A stretch of DNA of 9,253 bases. It comes from Saprospiraceae bacterium. Its GTDB lineage: Bacteria; Bacteroidota; Bacteroidia; Chitinophagales; Saprospiraceae. This document shows, one piece after another, positions 1 to 6,453 of the stretch. Below the pieces are notes generated by a model. It had not been told where the DNA came from. It saw only the letters and a list, made by a program, of their open reading frames with translations, and searched no databases. How positions within the stretch are numbered: the stretch's first letter is position 1; every line of letters starts with the position of its first letter. A program made the position numbers and the translations under genes. The stretch is taken from assembly GCA_020630355.1 (NCBI GenBank), contig JAHDBO010000065.1:1-9253 (forward strand), written 5' to 3'.

Positions 1-88
1 CAGTAATTACAGAATAAATGTTGGAAATGAATTTGCATGAAATCATTATTAGCAAACACTTTTAAATAATTTCTAAGAAATAAATACA

Positions 89-169
89 TTAGGTTTTATT
101 CTAAAATCAGATATTAGATTGAAAATCATTCTTTTATAGCCTACTGTTTTTACCAAAATCGAAAATAGA
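89..169 (+). repeat. Dispersed structured repeat, copy A (81 nt)
   Basis: This plus-strand sequence matches the minus strand of 4564-4665, with four substitutions and lacking a 21-nt segment. Hairpins mirror those of copy B: 92-108 (7-bp stem, loop TTC), 117-127 (4-bp stem GATT/AATC) and 144-168 (7-bp stem CTGTTTT/AAAATAG). Three of the four substitutions fall in stems, and each exchanges a Watson-Crick pair for a G-U pair. It has no protein-coding signal. Confidence 0.8.
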
Positions 170-201
170 GGAGAAAATGGCAAAGAAAAAATATAACATT
201 T

Positions 202-243
202 TATATGCGACATGCCCTGCTTTTGCTGGGCATGCTGCATATA
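202..243. repeat. 42-nt imperfect palindrome (long hairpin)
   Basis: TATATGC (202-208) pairs with GCATATA (237-243), and CATGCCC (211-217) pairs with GGGCATG (228-234). Between these stems are a G-T wobble and an A/C mismatch. An inner T/T mismatch and two further pairs lead to a TTTT loop (221-224). No T-run follows on either strand, so a simple terminator is unlikely. It lies within a 23-codon frame starting at 177. Confidence 0.65.
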
Positions 244-300
244 CATAATCGATGGATGTTATGATAGAATTATGCTTTGTTAAACATTATCCTAAGCCAG

Positions 301-486
301 TTAAGTACTCGGACATAAATAAAGATAGAGTATGAATGAGGATATTTTAGATTTAGACAACCTGCCTGCGCAAGCAGGGGCGTAAAAACCGAGTCTAGCC
401 GTAGCTAAATAAGGATTTTTACAACGCAGTATAAATCTAAAAGATTCCATTCAGGACTATTGGATTATTTTTGGCCGAGTACTTAA
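301..486. repeat. Foldback (MITE-like or structured RNA) element with 55-nt inverted arms
   Basis: Arms 301-355 and 432-486 are imperfect inverted repeats of equal length. The outer 12 nt (TTAAGTACTCGG) and inner 11 nt (TTTTAGATTTA) match exactly; the middle is diverged but alignable. Both ends are TTAA. The interior holds a GC-rich near-palindrome (361-378) and a hairpin (382-390 with 413-422: GTAAAAACC against GGATTTTTAC, with one bulged base) containing a small TAGC/GCTA stem. The whole can fold as a long stem closed by two hairpins, a three-way junction. No transposase lies in the window. Confidence 0.6.
361..378. repeat. GC-rich near-palindrome, diverged copy of 6813-6832
   Basis: CCTGCCTGCGCAAGCAGG is self-complementary apart from one mismatched pair (366 with 373). 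Its left arm CCTGCCTG is identical to the left arm of the palindrome at 6813-6832. It sits inside the foldback element, near its centre. Confidence 0.55.
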
Positions 487-507
487 TGTCTAAAGACTGA
501 TAACATA

Positions 508-1692
508 CTATTTAACAATAACCTTCTTGGTATAAGTCCCGGTCTTATCAGTGATGTTGTAGTAGTACATCTTATTTTCCAGACTACTTAGGTCAAGATC
601 AATTTTATGTTCTCCTGATTGAAGGTTTTCGTCTAGCACTGTTCGGATATATTTACCATCGATGGAGAATAAATCAATTTTTACGTTTCCAGGTTGTCGA
701 ACCTCAAATTCCAAAGTATTTCTACCATCCGTCGGATTAGGATAAGTATTGAGGCGAGGTGCATTGATATGCCCACTTGCGTTTTGTGCCTCTAAAGGCA
801 TCAATAAAAAGCCTAGCCTTTTAGCTACCAATTTTTCTCCATTGAGTTTTGGTTTTTCTTCTTGCTTTTCCTTTCTCTTTGCTATTTTCTCTTCTATTTT
901 GGCTCGTTTTTCTTCGGACATTTTTTGGAGTTTGATTTCCTTCATGTCTTCGTTCCAAGCTTGACGCTGCGATTCCATAGACTGATGCATATCGTCAATA
1001 GCTTCTCCATATTTCTCAGCCAAAGCAATGGCACTATTATAAGTAGCTTCATCTTTTTCTTTAAGTAGTGCTAAGAAACGATGCCCTTTTTTGTGGCTTC
1101 GCCTGGCATGATGTTTACCTATTTTGCCTCTTCCTTCTTCAGCACTCTTTTTGTTTTTCCTTCTTTTCATTTTCTCCTTCATCTCTGCTTTTAAGTCTGC
1201 AGAAATAAGGCGTAGTTTTTCTATTTCGACTTTATCGGCAGCAGCGATTTTTTTATCAAAATCCAATCTCTTTTGCTGCATAACAGGTTGGATGTTTTGC
1301 TGTCTGTAAGACTTCAGTTCGGCATGTGTTTGCTTTCTTGCTGCTCTATGTTCCTCTTTTTTGGCTTGTCTTTCAGCGTGTTTTGCTTTACGGTGTGTAA
1401 GCATTTTAGCTTGCTGGTCTTCTGTCAGAATAGCCTCCAAACTCCCTTTTTTTGATTCGTGAAGCGCTTTGATAGCCTCCTTTTTAGCTTTATGGTCGAG
1501 TTGCGCATCATTTCGAATGGCTTCCATCTTTTGTTTGATCTCCGCTCTATTCGCTTCGAGTGCTTCCACTTGTTCATCACTAAGATTCAACTCGGTCTTC
1601 ATTTTATCCAAATCCATTCTATGATGACCTTTTTGAGCAAAGACACTCATTGTAATCATCATGATTGCAAGAATTACATTTAGTTTTTTCAT
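508..1692 (-). CDS. Secreted Spy-like (LTXXQ) coiled-coil protein with C-terminal T9SS type A sorting domain
   Basis: This 394-aa protein is probably an extracytoplasmic stress chaperone-like or surface protein. Residues 1-19 form a signal peptide (MKK start, hydrophobic core, SVFA|Q cleavage). Two LTXXQ-type motifs, LSDEQ (37-41) and LTEDQ (89-93), sit in a Lys/Glu-rich helical region typical of Spy/CpxP-like proteins. A further charged helical stretch follows, then a strongly basic His/Arg/Lys cluster (about 174-206) and another helical segment to about 285. The last 79 residues begin with YPNPTDG (317-323), run through a beta-rich stretch with LFSIDGK, and end in KKVIVK. That is a type A Por-secretion sorting domain, so the protein should cross the outer membrane and be anchored or released by the type IX system. 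It is much longer than E. coli Spy (about 160 aa). It lies 105 nt after acpH and probably has its own promoter. The sorting domain is clear; the chaperone role is inferred from composition and motifs. Confidence 0.85.
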   Translation of the reverse strand: MKKLNVILAIMMITMSVFAQKGHHRMDLDKMKTELNLSDEQVEALEANRAEIKQKMEAIRNDAQLDHKAKKEAIKALHESKKGSLEAILTEDQQAKMLTHRKAKHAERQAKKEEHRAARKQTHAELKSYRQQNIQPVMQQKRLDFDKKIAAADKVEIEKLRLISADLKAEMKEKMKRRKNKKSAEEGRGKIGKHHARRSHKKGHRFLALLKEKDEATYNSAIALAEKYGEAIDDMHQSMESQRQAWNEDMKEIKLQKMSEEKRAKIEEKIAKRKEKQEEKPKLNGEKLVAKRLGFLLMPLEAQNASGHINAPRLNTYPNPTDGRNTLEFEVRQPGNVKIDLFSIDGKYIRTVLDENLQSGEHKIDLDLSSLENKMYYYNITDKTGTYTKKVIVK

Positions 1693-1737
1693 CTTTTATT
1701 TTTATAAAATAATTTCATAATCAATAATAACAATCAT

Positions 1738-1754
1738 AGGACTAAGGACTAGTC
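1738..1754. promoter_or_regulatory. Tandem AGGACTA heptamers and 8-bp palindrome upstream of the Spy-like gene
   Basis: AGGACTA occurs twice head to tail (1738-1744 and 1745-1751). The palindrome GACTAGTC (1747-1754) overlaps the second copy. The site is 46-62 nt upstream of the Spy-like start codon, where a regulator could bind. On the minus strand TTTG (1757-1754) is followed after 15 nt by TATGATTG (1738-1731), which resembles a Bacteroidota promoter but with too short a spacer and one mismatch. An activator site is plausible; function is inferred. Confidence 0.3.
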
Positions 1755-1797
1755 AAAGGGTTTAATCAGAATTTGAAATTTTAAAGAGGCTCACAAC

Positions 1798-2379
1798 CTA
1801 ACAACCACAAAATTCAGCGACGTGATTTTTCAACTCAGGAAAAAAAGCATGAAACTCTTCCTCAAAGAAAGACTGATTCTGTTGAAGGGCATGAAAGGCG
1901 GTATGAAATTGAGAAGGAAACCTAGCCCGCTCATCCATTTTGGACAAAGTGAAGGTCAATCCTTCTACAAGACTGTATCGATACAACCAATTATGCCTTA
2001 TCATCGAATGGGTGCGTATGGCCAATTTGGCTGGGAATAAGTGGGCGTTATTTTGCAATACTAGATAAACGCCATTAGAGAAGTCCTGTAAAGAATCTTC
2101 GTGGTAACGATGCCAATGGGTAGCCAAGAGATAATCGTATAGAATATCGACAACAACTGGCGCATATTTTCCCTGAGAAGCATGAAGCCTTTTACTACTT
2201 TGTTTGACTAATGGATGAGAATCTGTGAAACTATCGATAGCGCGATGCAGTCGGATTCCTTTTTGTATCCCTGTACTGTAACTTTGGACTTCCTTGTTTT
2301 TAATATGGTCCGCTATATAATTACCTATCATAAGTTCTTCATCATTACAAGAAAGATAAAGATGAGCAAGGTAATTCAT
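1798..2379 (-). CDS. acpH: Acyl-carrier-protein phosphodiesterase (ACP hydrolase)
   Basis: AcpH-family enzymes (DUF479) remove the 4'-phosphopantetheine arm from holo-ACP, giving apo-ACP, in a metal-dependent reaction in the cytoplasm. The protein has 193 aa, the same length as E. coli AcpH, and begins MNYLAHLYLS like the family's MNFLAHLHLA. Two conserved metal/active-site stretches are visible: HRAIDSFTDSHP (45-56) and VVVDILYDYLLATHW (75-89), both rich in His and Asp. No signal peptide or membrane segment is seen. It is the last gene of a three-gene minus-strand group, 42 nt behind the EI24/CysZ-like gene. No fatty-acid synthesis gene lies nearby, so the location adds nothing about its role. 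Assignment is by sequence family and is strong; activity is not shown here. Confidence 0.88.
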   Translation of the reverse strand: MNYLAHLYLSCNDEELMIGNYIADHIKNKEVQSYSTGIQKGIRLHRAIDSFTDSHPLVKQSSKRLHASQGKYAPVVVDILYDYLLATHWHRYHEDSLQDFSNGVYLVLQNNAHLFPAKLAIRTHSMIRHNWLYRYSLVEGLTFTLSKMDERARFPSQFHTAFHALQQNQSFFEEEFHAFFPELKNHVAEFCGC

Positions 2380-2421
2380 ACATTAGAATTTAGACACGAA
2401 ATGTTAGATTGTAAAAGACTT

Positions 2422-3165
2422 TCAGAATGATTTTTCTAGCCTTTCTATTGTGCCTAGGGTGGAAGCGACAGTGGCTAAAGGTGGAGCAATTAAGAGTCCT
2501 ATAATAGGGATAAATAATAATCCCAAATAAACCAAGCCATTGCCAATGGCGAAACCTCGATTGGCTCTAGTGAACTGTATACTGCCTTTGACTTTGAAAT
2601 GCCTTTCCAATGTGAAATCCATATTGCCCATACCGGCATAATAGGCTTGTACAACAATTGAAAGCACGGCAGAGGCTAAGCCGATTACAGGGATGAGACT
2701 TAATATCATCAGGCAGAGCAAGAAAAAAAGCTCCCTAAAAATCATCCGTAAGGATAAGCGCAACCCTCTCAAAATGGAATTGATGGTTTGTCCAGCCGAA
2801 GCAGGAGGGAAACTTCTCCCAGTGATACGCTCTTCTATTTTTTGCGAAAGCGGACTCATAAAGGGCCCCATCAAAATAAGGATAATATATTTATATAAGA
2901 GCAAAGCAAGGAGAAAAATCAGTATACCACCGACATAACCAGCGATACCATTGGCAATATCGCTGCCATACCAATTATCAGGGTACCAACTGACCAACCA
3001 GTTGCCCAGATCATCCCCTAGGTTGGTCGCTAGCCAATAGACCATTCCTCCTAGGAGCAAACTGATAAGGCCAGGCGCTAGAAAGTATCCCCATAGTCCA
3101 TACTTGGAGATAGCTCCGAAGGCTTTTTGATACTTGGACAATCCATCAAAAATACCAGCAATCAT
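2422..3165 (-). CDS. EI24/CysZ-like integral membrane protein
   Basis: This 247-aa inner-membrane protein has about four hydrophobic segments (near 24-47, 73-100, 145-174 and 205-233). The length and layout match the EI24 family (CysZ of proteobacteria is about 250 aa). Conserved family stretches include GPFMSPLSQKIEE (100-112), after the second membrane segment, and the AYYAGMGNMDFTLERHF region (174-190). CysZ is a sulfate permease in E. coli. No sulfur-assimilation gene is present here, and Bacteroidota EI24 proteins are mostly uncharacterised, so sulfate transport is only a possibility and I give no gene symbol. The gene starts 15 nt after the LysM-CAP stop codon and precedes acpH, consistent with one transcript. 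No ribosome-binding site stands out, as is normal in this phylum. Confidence 0.8.
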   Translation of the reverse strand: MIAGIFDGLSKYQKAFGAISKYGLWGYFLAPGLISLLLGGMVYWLATNLGDDLGNWLVSWYPDNWYGSDIANGIAGYVGGILIFLLALLLYKYIILILMGPFMSPLSQKIEERITGRSFPPASAGQTINSILRGLRLSLRMIFRELFFLLCLMILSLIPVIGLASAVLSIVVQAYYAGMGNMDFTLERHFKVKGSIQFTRANRGFAIGNGLVYLGLLFIPIIGLLIAPPLATVASTLGTIERLEKSF

Positions 3166-3180
3166 TGTTTGAAGTCTTTT

Positions 3181-4407
3181 TTAATAACCAAAATTCTGTA
3201 CCCATGAGTTGGGCATAGAACCGACTTTCCCTACCTTGTAGCAGGCTACATATTTCCAATCTTTATTTAACAAGGTTCTACGATGTCCTCTATCTGCAAT
3301 ACCTTGGTCGATGAGCAATAGAATTACGGCATCTCGAACATTATCAGGCCCTCCCACGATGTTTTCACCTCCTTCTCTCATCTGTGGGCACTCCTTGATA
3401 ACTCTATCCCAAGGGTAGGAACCATCAGACCCCACATGCCCGGTACTACCTCTGCTCAATTCGTCTATTCCATGTTTTCTGGCAGCATTATAGATACATT
3501 CTGTCACTTCAAGTTGTGATAATGGGCTAGTACGGTTCAGCTCGGCAATCAGCTCGTTAACGGTTGCTTCATCAGTAGGGAAACCCTTTCCTGATTTGCT
3601 TTTTTCTAAGTATTCACGCACGTATTTTGTGTATGCGCCTGGGTTGGAACGGAGGAGGTTGATTTCATCAACCATCGCCTGTTCTTCTGATTGCATAAAG
3701 GCATTTTTATCAGAACTTGTGGATTCGCCAGAAATACCTTTGTCACTATATTCGCTAGGAATATGGCTGCCTTGACCTGCGTCTGTATGATTAGTAGTGG
3801 AATGGACATCAGTGTGGGGAAGAATTTCACAGCTACAGTCAGAAGTGATTAAGATAGAGCCTTCTGTCACATATTCGTCGGCTTTCATAACGTTGATTTC
3901 CCTCAAACGTGCCTCCGTGTAGCCATACGCTTCAGCAATACGCTTCATTGTTTCTCCATATTGTACGGTATGTCTTTTCCCTGCTTGTCTTTTTACCGTA
4001 TTGATAGTTGAAATGACGGATGTAGCTGGCGGTGGTGTTGAGGTGCTTGGTTCGGTGGTAACTGGAGGACTAGCAGGAGCGGATGAAATGGCTTCGGCTA
4101 CGGGGACAGTATTGGTAGAAAAGCCCCTTTCCGTAAATTCAGTATCGTTATTAGACGTTAATCGTGCATAGTTGGTACTTAATGGACTTACCCGCAATTC
4201 TTTACAAGAAGGCAAAATTTGGTCGATTCTTATATCGTTCCAAGCACATATATCAGCCATTTTGACCCCGTATTTTAAGGAAATACGATACAGGTTTTCC
4301 CCTTCTTGCACAATGTGATGACCAGTCTTGGCAGATTTATTACATTGTGCCTGAATAGATGAAGGAAGTAAAGCAAAGAGGATAATGGCAATAAGGACGT
4401 TTCTCAT
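3181..4407 (-). CDS. Secreted LysM-LysM-CAP (SCP/PR1-like) domain protein
   Basis: This 408-aa exported protein probably binds peptidoglycan. Residues 1-20 are a signal peptide ending SIQA|Q. LysM 1 spans about 30-73 (HIVQEGENLYRIS, YGVKMADICAWN). A Ser/Thr/Pro-rich linker follows (about 95-135). LysM 2 spans about 145-187 (HTVQYGETMKRIAEAYG). A second low-complexity linker rich in Ser, Thr and His leads to a CAP domain at about 244-408. The domain starts MVDEINLLRSNPGAY and carries the family's conserved His/Glu positions: His312 (KHG), His324 (TGHVG), Glu348 (GENI) and His375 (RGHRRTLLN). It ends NSWVQNFGY. Bacterial CAP domains have no single agreed activity; LysM modules bind N-acetylglucosamine-containing glycans. 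It is the first gene of the group with the EI24 and acpH genes and has a good promoter upstream. Domains are confident; the biochemical role is unknown. Confidence 0.88.
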   Translation of the reverse strand: MRNVLIAIILFALLPSSIQAQCNKSAKTGHHIVQEGENLYRISLKYGVKMADICAWNDIRIDQILPSCKELRVSPLSTNYARLTSNNDTEFTERGFSTNTVPVAEAISSAPASPPVTTEPSTSTPPPATSVISTINTVKRQAGKRHTVQYGETMKRIAEAYGYTEARLREINVMKADEYVTEGSILITSDCSCEILPHTDVHSTTNHTDAGQGSHIPSEYSDKGISGESTSSDKNAFMQSEEQAMVDEINLLRSNPGAYTKYVREYLEKSKSGKGFPTDEATVNELIAELNRTSPLSQLEVTECIYNAARKHGIDELSRGSTGHVGSDGSYPWDRVIKECPQMREGGENIVGGPDNVRDAVILLLIDQGIADRGHRRTLLNKDWKYVACYKVGKVGSMPNSWVQNFGY

Positions 4408-4484
4408 TGTAATGAATTAAAAGGGTTATACAATTATCATTAGAAGCAAAGTAAGAGTTACCACTAGCATGTTTGATAGCTTTT

Positions 4485-4515
4485 CAAAAGTACAACTATT
4501 TTGATGATAATTCAA
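4485..4515 (-). promoter_or_regulatory. Bacteroidota-type promoter of the LysM-CAP/EI24/acpH group
   Basis: On the minus strand TACTTTTG (4492-4485) matches the Bacteroidota -7 consensus TAnnTTTG at every fixed position. A TTG (4515-4513) lies upstream with a 20-nt spacer, where the -33 element is expected. Transcription would start near 4479, giving a leader of about 70 nt before the ATG at 4407. The match to the known consensus is seen in the sequence; use in the cell is inferred. Confidence 0.6.
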
Positions 4516-4563
4516 GATTGGCTAACAAAGTCTTTTATACATAAGAGTTGCAATAGACATTAT

Positions 4564-4665
4564 TCTGTTTTCGATTTTGGTAAAAACAGTAGGCTATAAA
4601 AGAATGACTTTCAATCTAATATCTAAAGACTAATTACTAATATCTGATTTTAGGATAAAATCTAA
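4564..4665 (-). repeat. Dispersed structured repeat, copy B (102 nt, inverted relative to copy A)
   Basis: Read on the minus strand this stretch is nearly identical to positions 89-169 on the plus strand: four substitutions plus one extra 21-nt segment. It begins 13 nt past the cyclodeaminase stop codon, so it would form the 3' untranslated region of that operon. Three hairpins can be drawn: 4646-4662 (7-bp stem GATTTTA/TAAAATC), 4606-4616 (4-bp stem) and 4565-4589 (7-bp stem CTGTTTT/AAAACAG). The 9-nt word CTAATATCT occurs twice (4616-4624 and 4637-4645), bounding the extra segment. No U-tract follows a stem, so it is not a standard terminator. Confidence 0.8.
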
Positions 4666-4677
4666 TATAATAGCGTT

Positions 4678-5640
4678 CTATTTCCGATGCGTTTTATCTT
4701 TCAAAAGTGCTTCATAAGCTAGGCCCGCAGCGATTAAATCTTCCAAGGCATTGCCTACGGATTTGAAAAGCGTGATGTCTTTTTTATTCTTTCTTTCAAA
4801 AATCCCACTTTTGTTCAAGTCAAAAAAGTCTCCTTGAATAGCCGCTTCTTTTAATATTCCTTTTTGGATGGGAATACACAAATCCCCTGTTTCTTTGATT
4901 GCAGAAGACTTAGAATCTACAAAGATTTGGGCACGTTTAATGCACTCATCATCGGCTTCTCTCATATTGGGCTTATAAGAGCCTACCAAATCGAGGTGTT
5001 GCCCTTCACGCAATAAATGTCCTTCAATGATAGGCATTTCGCTCAGTGTAATAGTAGAAATGAGGTCTGCTTTTGGAATAAAATTATCCTTGTTTTTTAC
5101 AGCTTGAATTGGGAGGTGTTTTTGGATTTTAAGATTAGAAACAATTTCGACTGCTTTTTGATGATTTCTTCCCCAGACCCAAATTTGTTCTAACTCAAAT
5201 AAACTCGTATAAGCACTGATAAAATAAGGAAGGAGCGCACCTGTACCCAATAAGAGCAGGGATTTACAGTTGGATGCAGCGAGGTGTTTGGCTGCTAGAA
5301 CAGAAGCAGCCGCAGTTCGAATATTGGTCAAGGTTTTAGCATCCATCTGTGCAATAGGCGTCCCATTAGTAGCATCGTAGAGCAAATAGATTCCTTGGAT
5401 AGTCGGTTTTTGTATTTTCTTGTTTTCAGGGTAAACGGTGACGAGTTTTACGCCAAGATAATTCCCTGTTTGCCAAGCAGGCATTAACAATAGGGTAGCA
5501 TTTTGGAGACCACCGGTCTTAATAGGATGATGATGCCTTATTGGAACATTTATTTTAGATTTGAAGCCGTCCTCTAGTGCGTCAACAAGCAATTGATAGG
5601 GTAAAAAACGATTTAAATCTTCGTTGGTGATATACCGCAT
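4678..5640 (-). CDS. Ornithine cyclodeaminase/mu-crystallin family protein
   Basis: This 320-aa NAD(P)-binding cytoplasmic protein has the family's usual length. Family stretches are GVKLVTVYPEN (63-73), the PTIQGIYLLYDATNGTP block (79-95) followed by LTNIRTAAAS (104-113), a Rossmann nucleotide loop at 129-140 with GTG (132-134), DLVGSYKPNMREADDE (217-232) and LFKSVGNALEDL (291-302). Members include ornithine cyclodeaminase, alanine dehydrogenase, Delta1-pyrroline-2-carboxylate reductase and ketimine reductases, and sequence alone does not separate them. The glycine loop reads GTGALLPYF; related enzymes more often continue GTGxQ or GAGxQA. The start is 9 nt after the dapF stop codon, so the two are almost certainly co-transcribed. 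That suggests a role in amino-acid or imino-acid metabolism, but the substrate is unknown. Copy B of the dispersed repeat begins 13 nt after its stop codon. Confidence 0.85.
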   Translation of the reverse strand: MRYITNEDLNRFLPYQLLVDALEDGFKSKINVPIRHHHPIKTGGLQNATLLLMPAWQTGNYLGVKLVTVYPENKKIQKPTIQGIYLLYDATNGTPIAQMDAKTLTNIRTAAASVLAAKHLAASNCKSLLLLGTGALLPYFISAYTSLFELEQIWVWGRNHQKAVEIVSNLKIQKHLPIQAVKNKDNFIPKADLISTITLSEMPIIEGHLLREGQHLDLVGSYKPNMREADDECIKRAQIFVDSKSSAIKETGDLCIPIQKGILKEAAIQGDFFDLNKSGIFERKNKKDITLFKSVGNALEDLIAAGLAYEALLKDKTHRK

Positions 5641-5649
5641 TGCTACAAC

Positions 5650-6429
5650 TTATATCTGAACAATCCCCTCAAATACAGCTTGCGCAGGGCCACAAAGCCA
5701 TATATTTTTAAATTGATTGCCTTCTTTTTCAAAGCGGACAGATAGTTGTCCGCCCTTGGTTAGGACAGGGATTTCTTTTTGTGAATTTTGCTGAATGGCA
5801 TAAGCCAAACTAGCGGCAGTGACTCCCGTTCCACAGGAGAGTGTTTCATCTTCGACCCCTCGCTCATAAGTGGCGACTTCGATTCCCTCTTTCTTTTGTT
5901 CTACAAAGTTGACATTGATGCCTTCCTTTCGAAACCGTTCCGAATAACGGATGCTCTGCCCTAATTCAACTATATTCAAATCACTAATATCTTCTACGAA
6001 AACGACATAGTGAGGAGAGCCTGTATCCATGATAAAGTAGTCTTCACCGATTTCTATTTTGTCAACATCTTTCATGTGTAATTGCACCCAGTTGTTTGCA
6101 TCAATTTTGATTTGATGAGGGCCGTCAATGGCAAGGAAAGTCGCTTCTTGGTCAATAACACCGATTTTTTTGGCGAAAGCCGTCACGCAGCGACCACCAT
6201 TACCACACATCGTGCTTTCCCTACCGTCTGCATTAAAATAGACCATTTCAAAGTCATAAGCTTCTAGCGCTTGGAGCAAAATAAGTCCATCTGCTCCAAT
6301 ACCAAATTTGCGGTCGCACAACCTTTTGATTATTTCAGTGTCTTTTCTAGTAAGATAATGCGGGTTTCGATTGTCAATAATAACGAAATCGTTTCCAGTA
6401 CCTTGATATTTTGTGAAAGGAATCTTCAT
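5650..6429 (-). CDS. dapF: Diaminopimelate epimerase
   Basis: DapF is a cytoplasmic, cofactor-independent enzyme that interconverts LL- and meso-diaminopimelate, the step that supplies meso-DAP for peptidoglycan and lysine. The 259-aa length is normal. Both catalytic cysteines are in place: Cys75 in STMCGNGGRC (72-81) and Cys199 in ETLSCGTGVTA (195-205). The N-terminal FTKYQGTGNDFVIID and FGIGADG (42-48) are standard family signatures. The GNGGRC context and ETLSCGTG separate it from proline racemase/hydroxyproline epimerase relatives, which have CGHG and SPCGTG. It lies 24 nt after a small membrane protein gene and 9 nt before the cyclodeaminase gene on the same strand, forming a tight three-gene group. 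Assignment is firm. Confidence 0.96.
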   Translation of the reverse strand: MKIPFTKYQGTGNDFVIIDNRNPHYLTRKDTEIIKRLCDRKFGIGADGLILLQALEAYDFEMVYFNADGRESTMCGNGGRCVTAFAKKIGVIDQEATFLAIDGPHQIKIDANNWVQLHMKDVDKIEIGEDYFIMDTGSPHYVVFVEDISDLNIVELGQSIRYSERFRKEGINVNFVEQKKEGIEVATYERGVEDETLSCGTGVTAASLAYAIQQNSQKEIPVLTKGGQLSVRFEKEGNQFKNIWLCGPAQAVFEGIVQI

Positions 6430-6453
6430 GATAGAGGGTTTGGGGAGCAGGTT

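Larger units (their letters stand above)
1..507. other. Gene-free, structure-rich intergenic region
   Basis: No open reading frame of normal gene size is supported here. The stretch holds copy A of the dispersed repeat (89-169), a 42-nt hairpin inside a 23-codon reading frame (177-248), and a foldback element (301-486). Positions 1-88 are plain AT-rich DNA in which I see nothing. The region lies downstream of the Spy-like gene. Any gene to the left would be outside the window. Confidence 0.7.

Noticed and set aside
749..1683. Several plus-strand frames opposite the Spy-like gene
   Set aside because: Phe/Ser/Leu-rich products are the expected antisense reading of a Lys/Glu-rich gene; no start signals or domains.
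3606..3830. Second minus-strand frame inside the LysM-CAP gene
   Set aside because: It overlaps the linker and start of the CAP domain in another frame and shows no recognisable domain.
5650..6429. Possible proline racemase or hydroxyproline epimerase instead of DapF, given the cyclodeaminase neighbour
   Set aside because: Active-site contexts MCGNGGRC and ETLSCGTG and the 259-aa length are those of DapF, not of the racemase branch.
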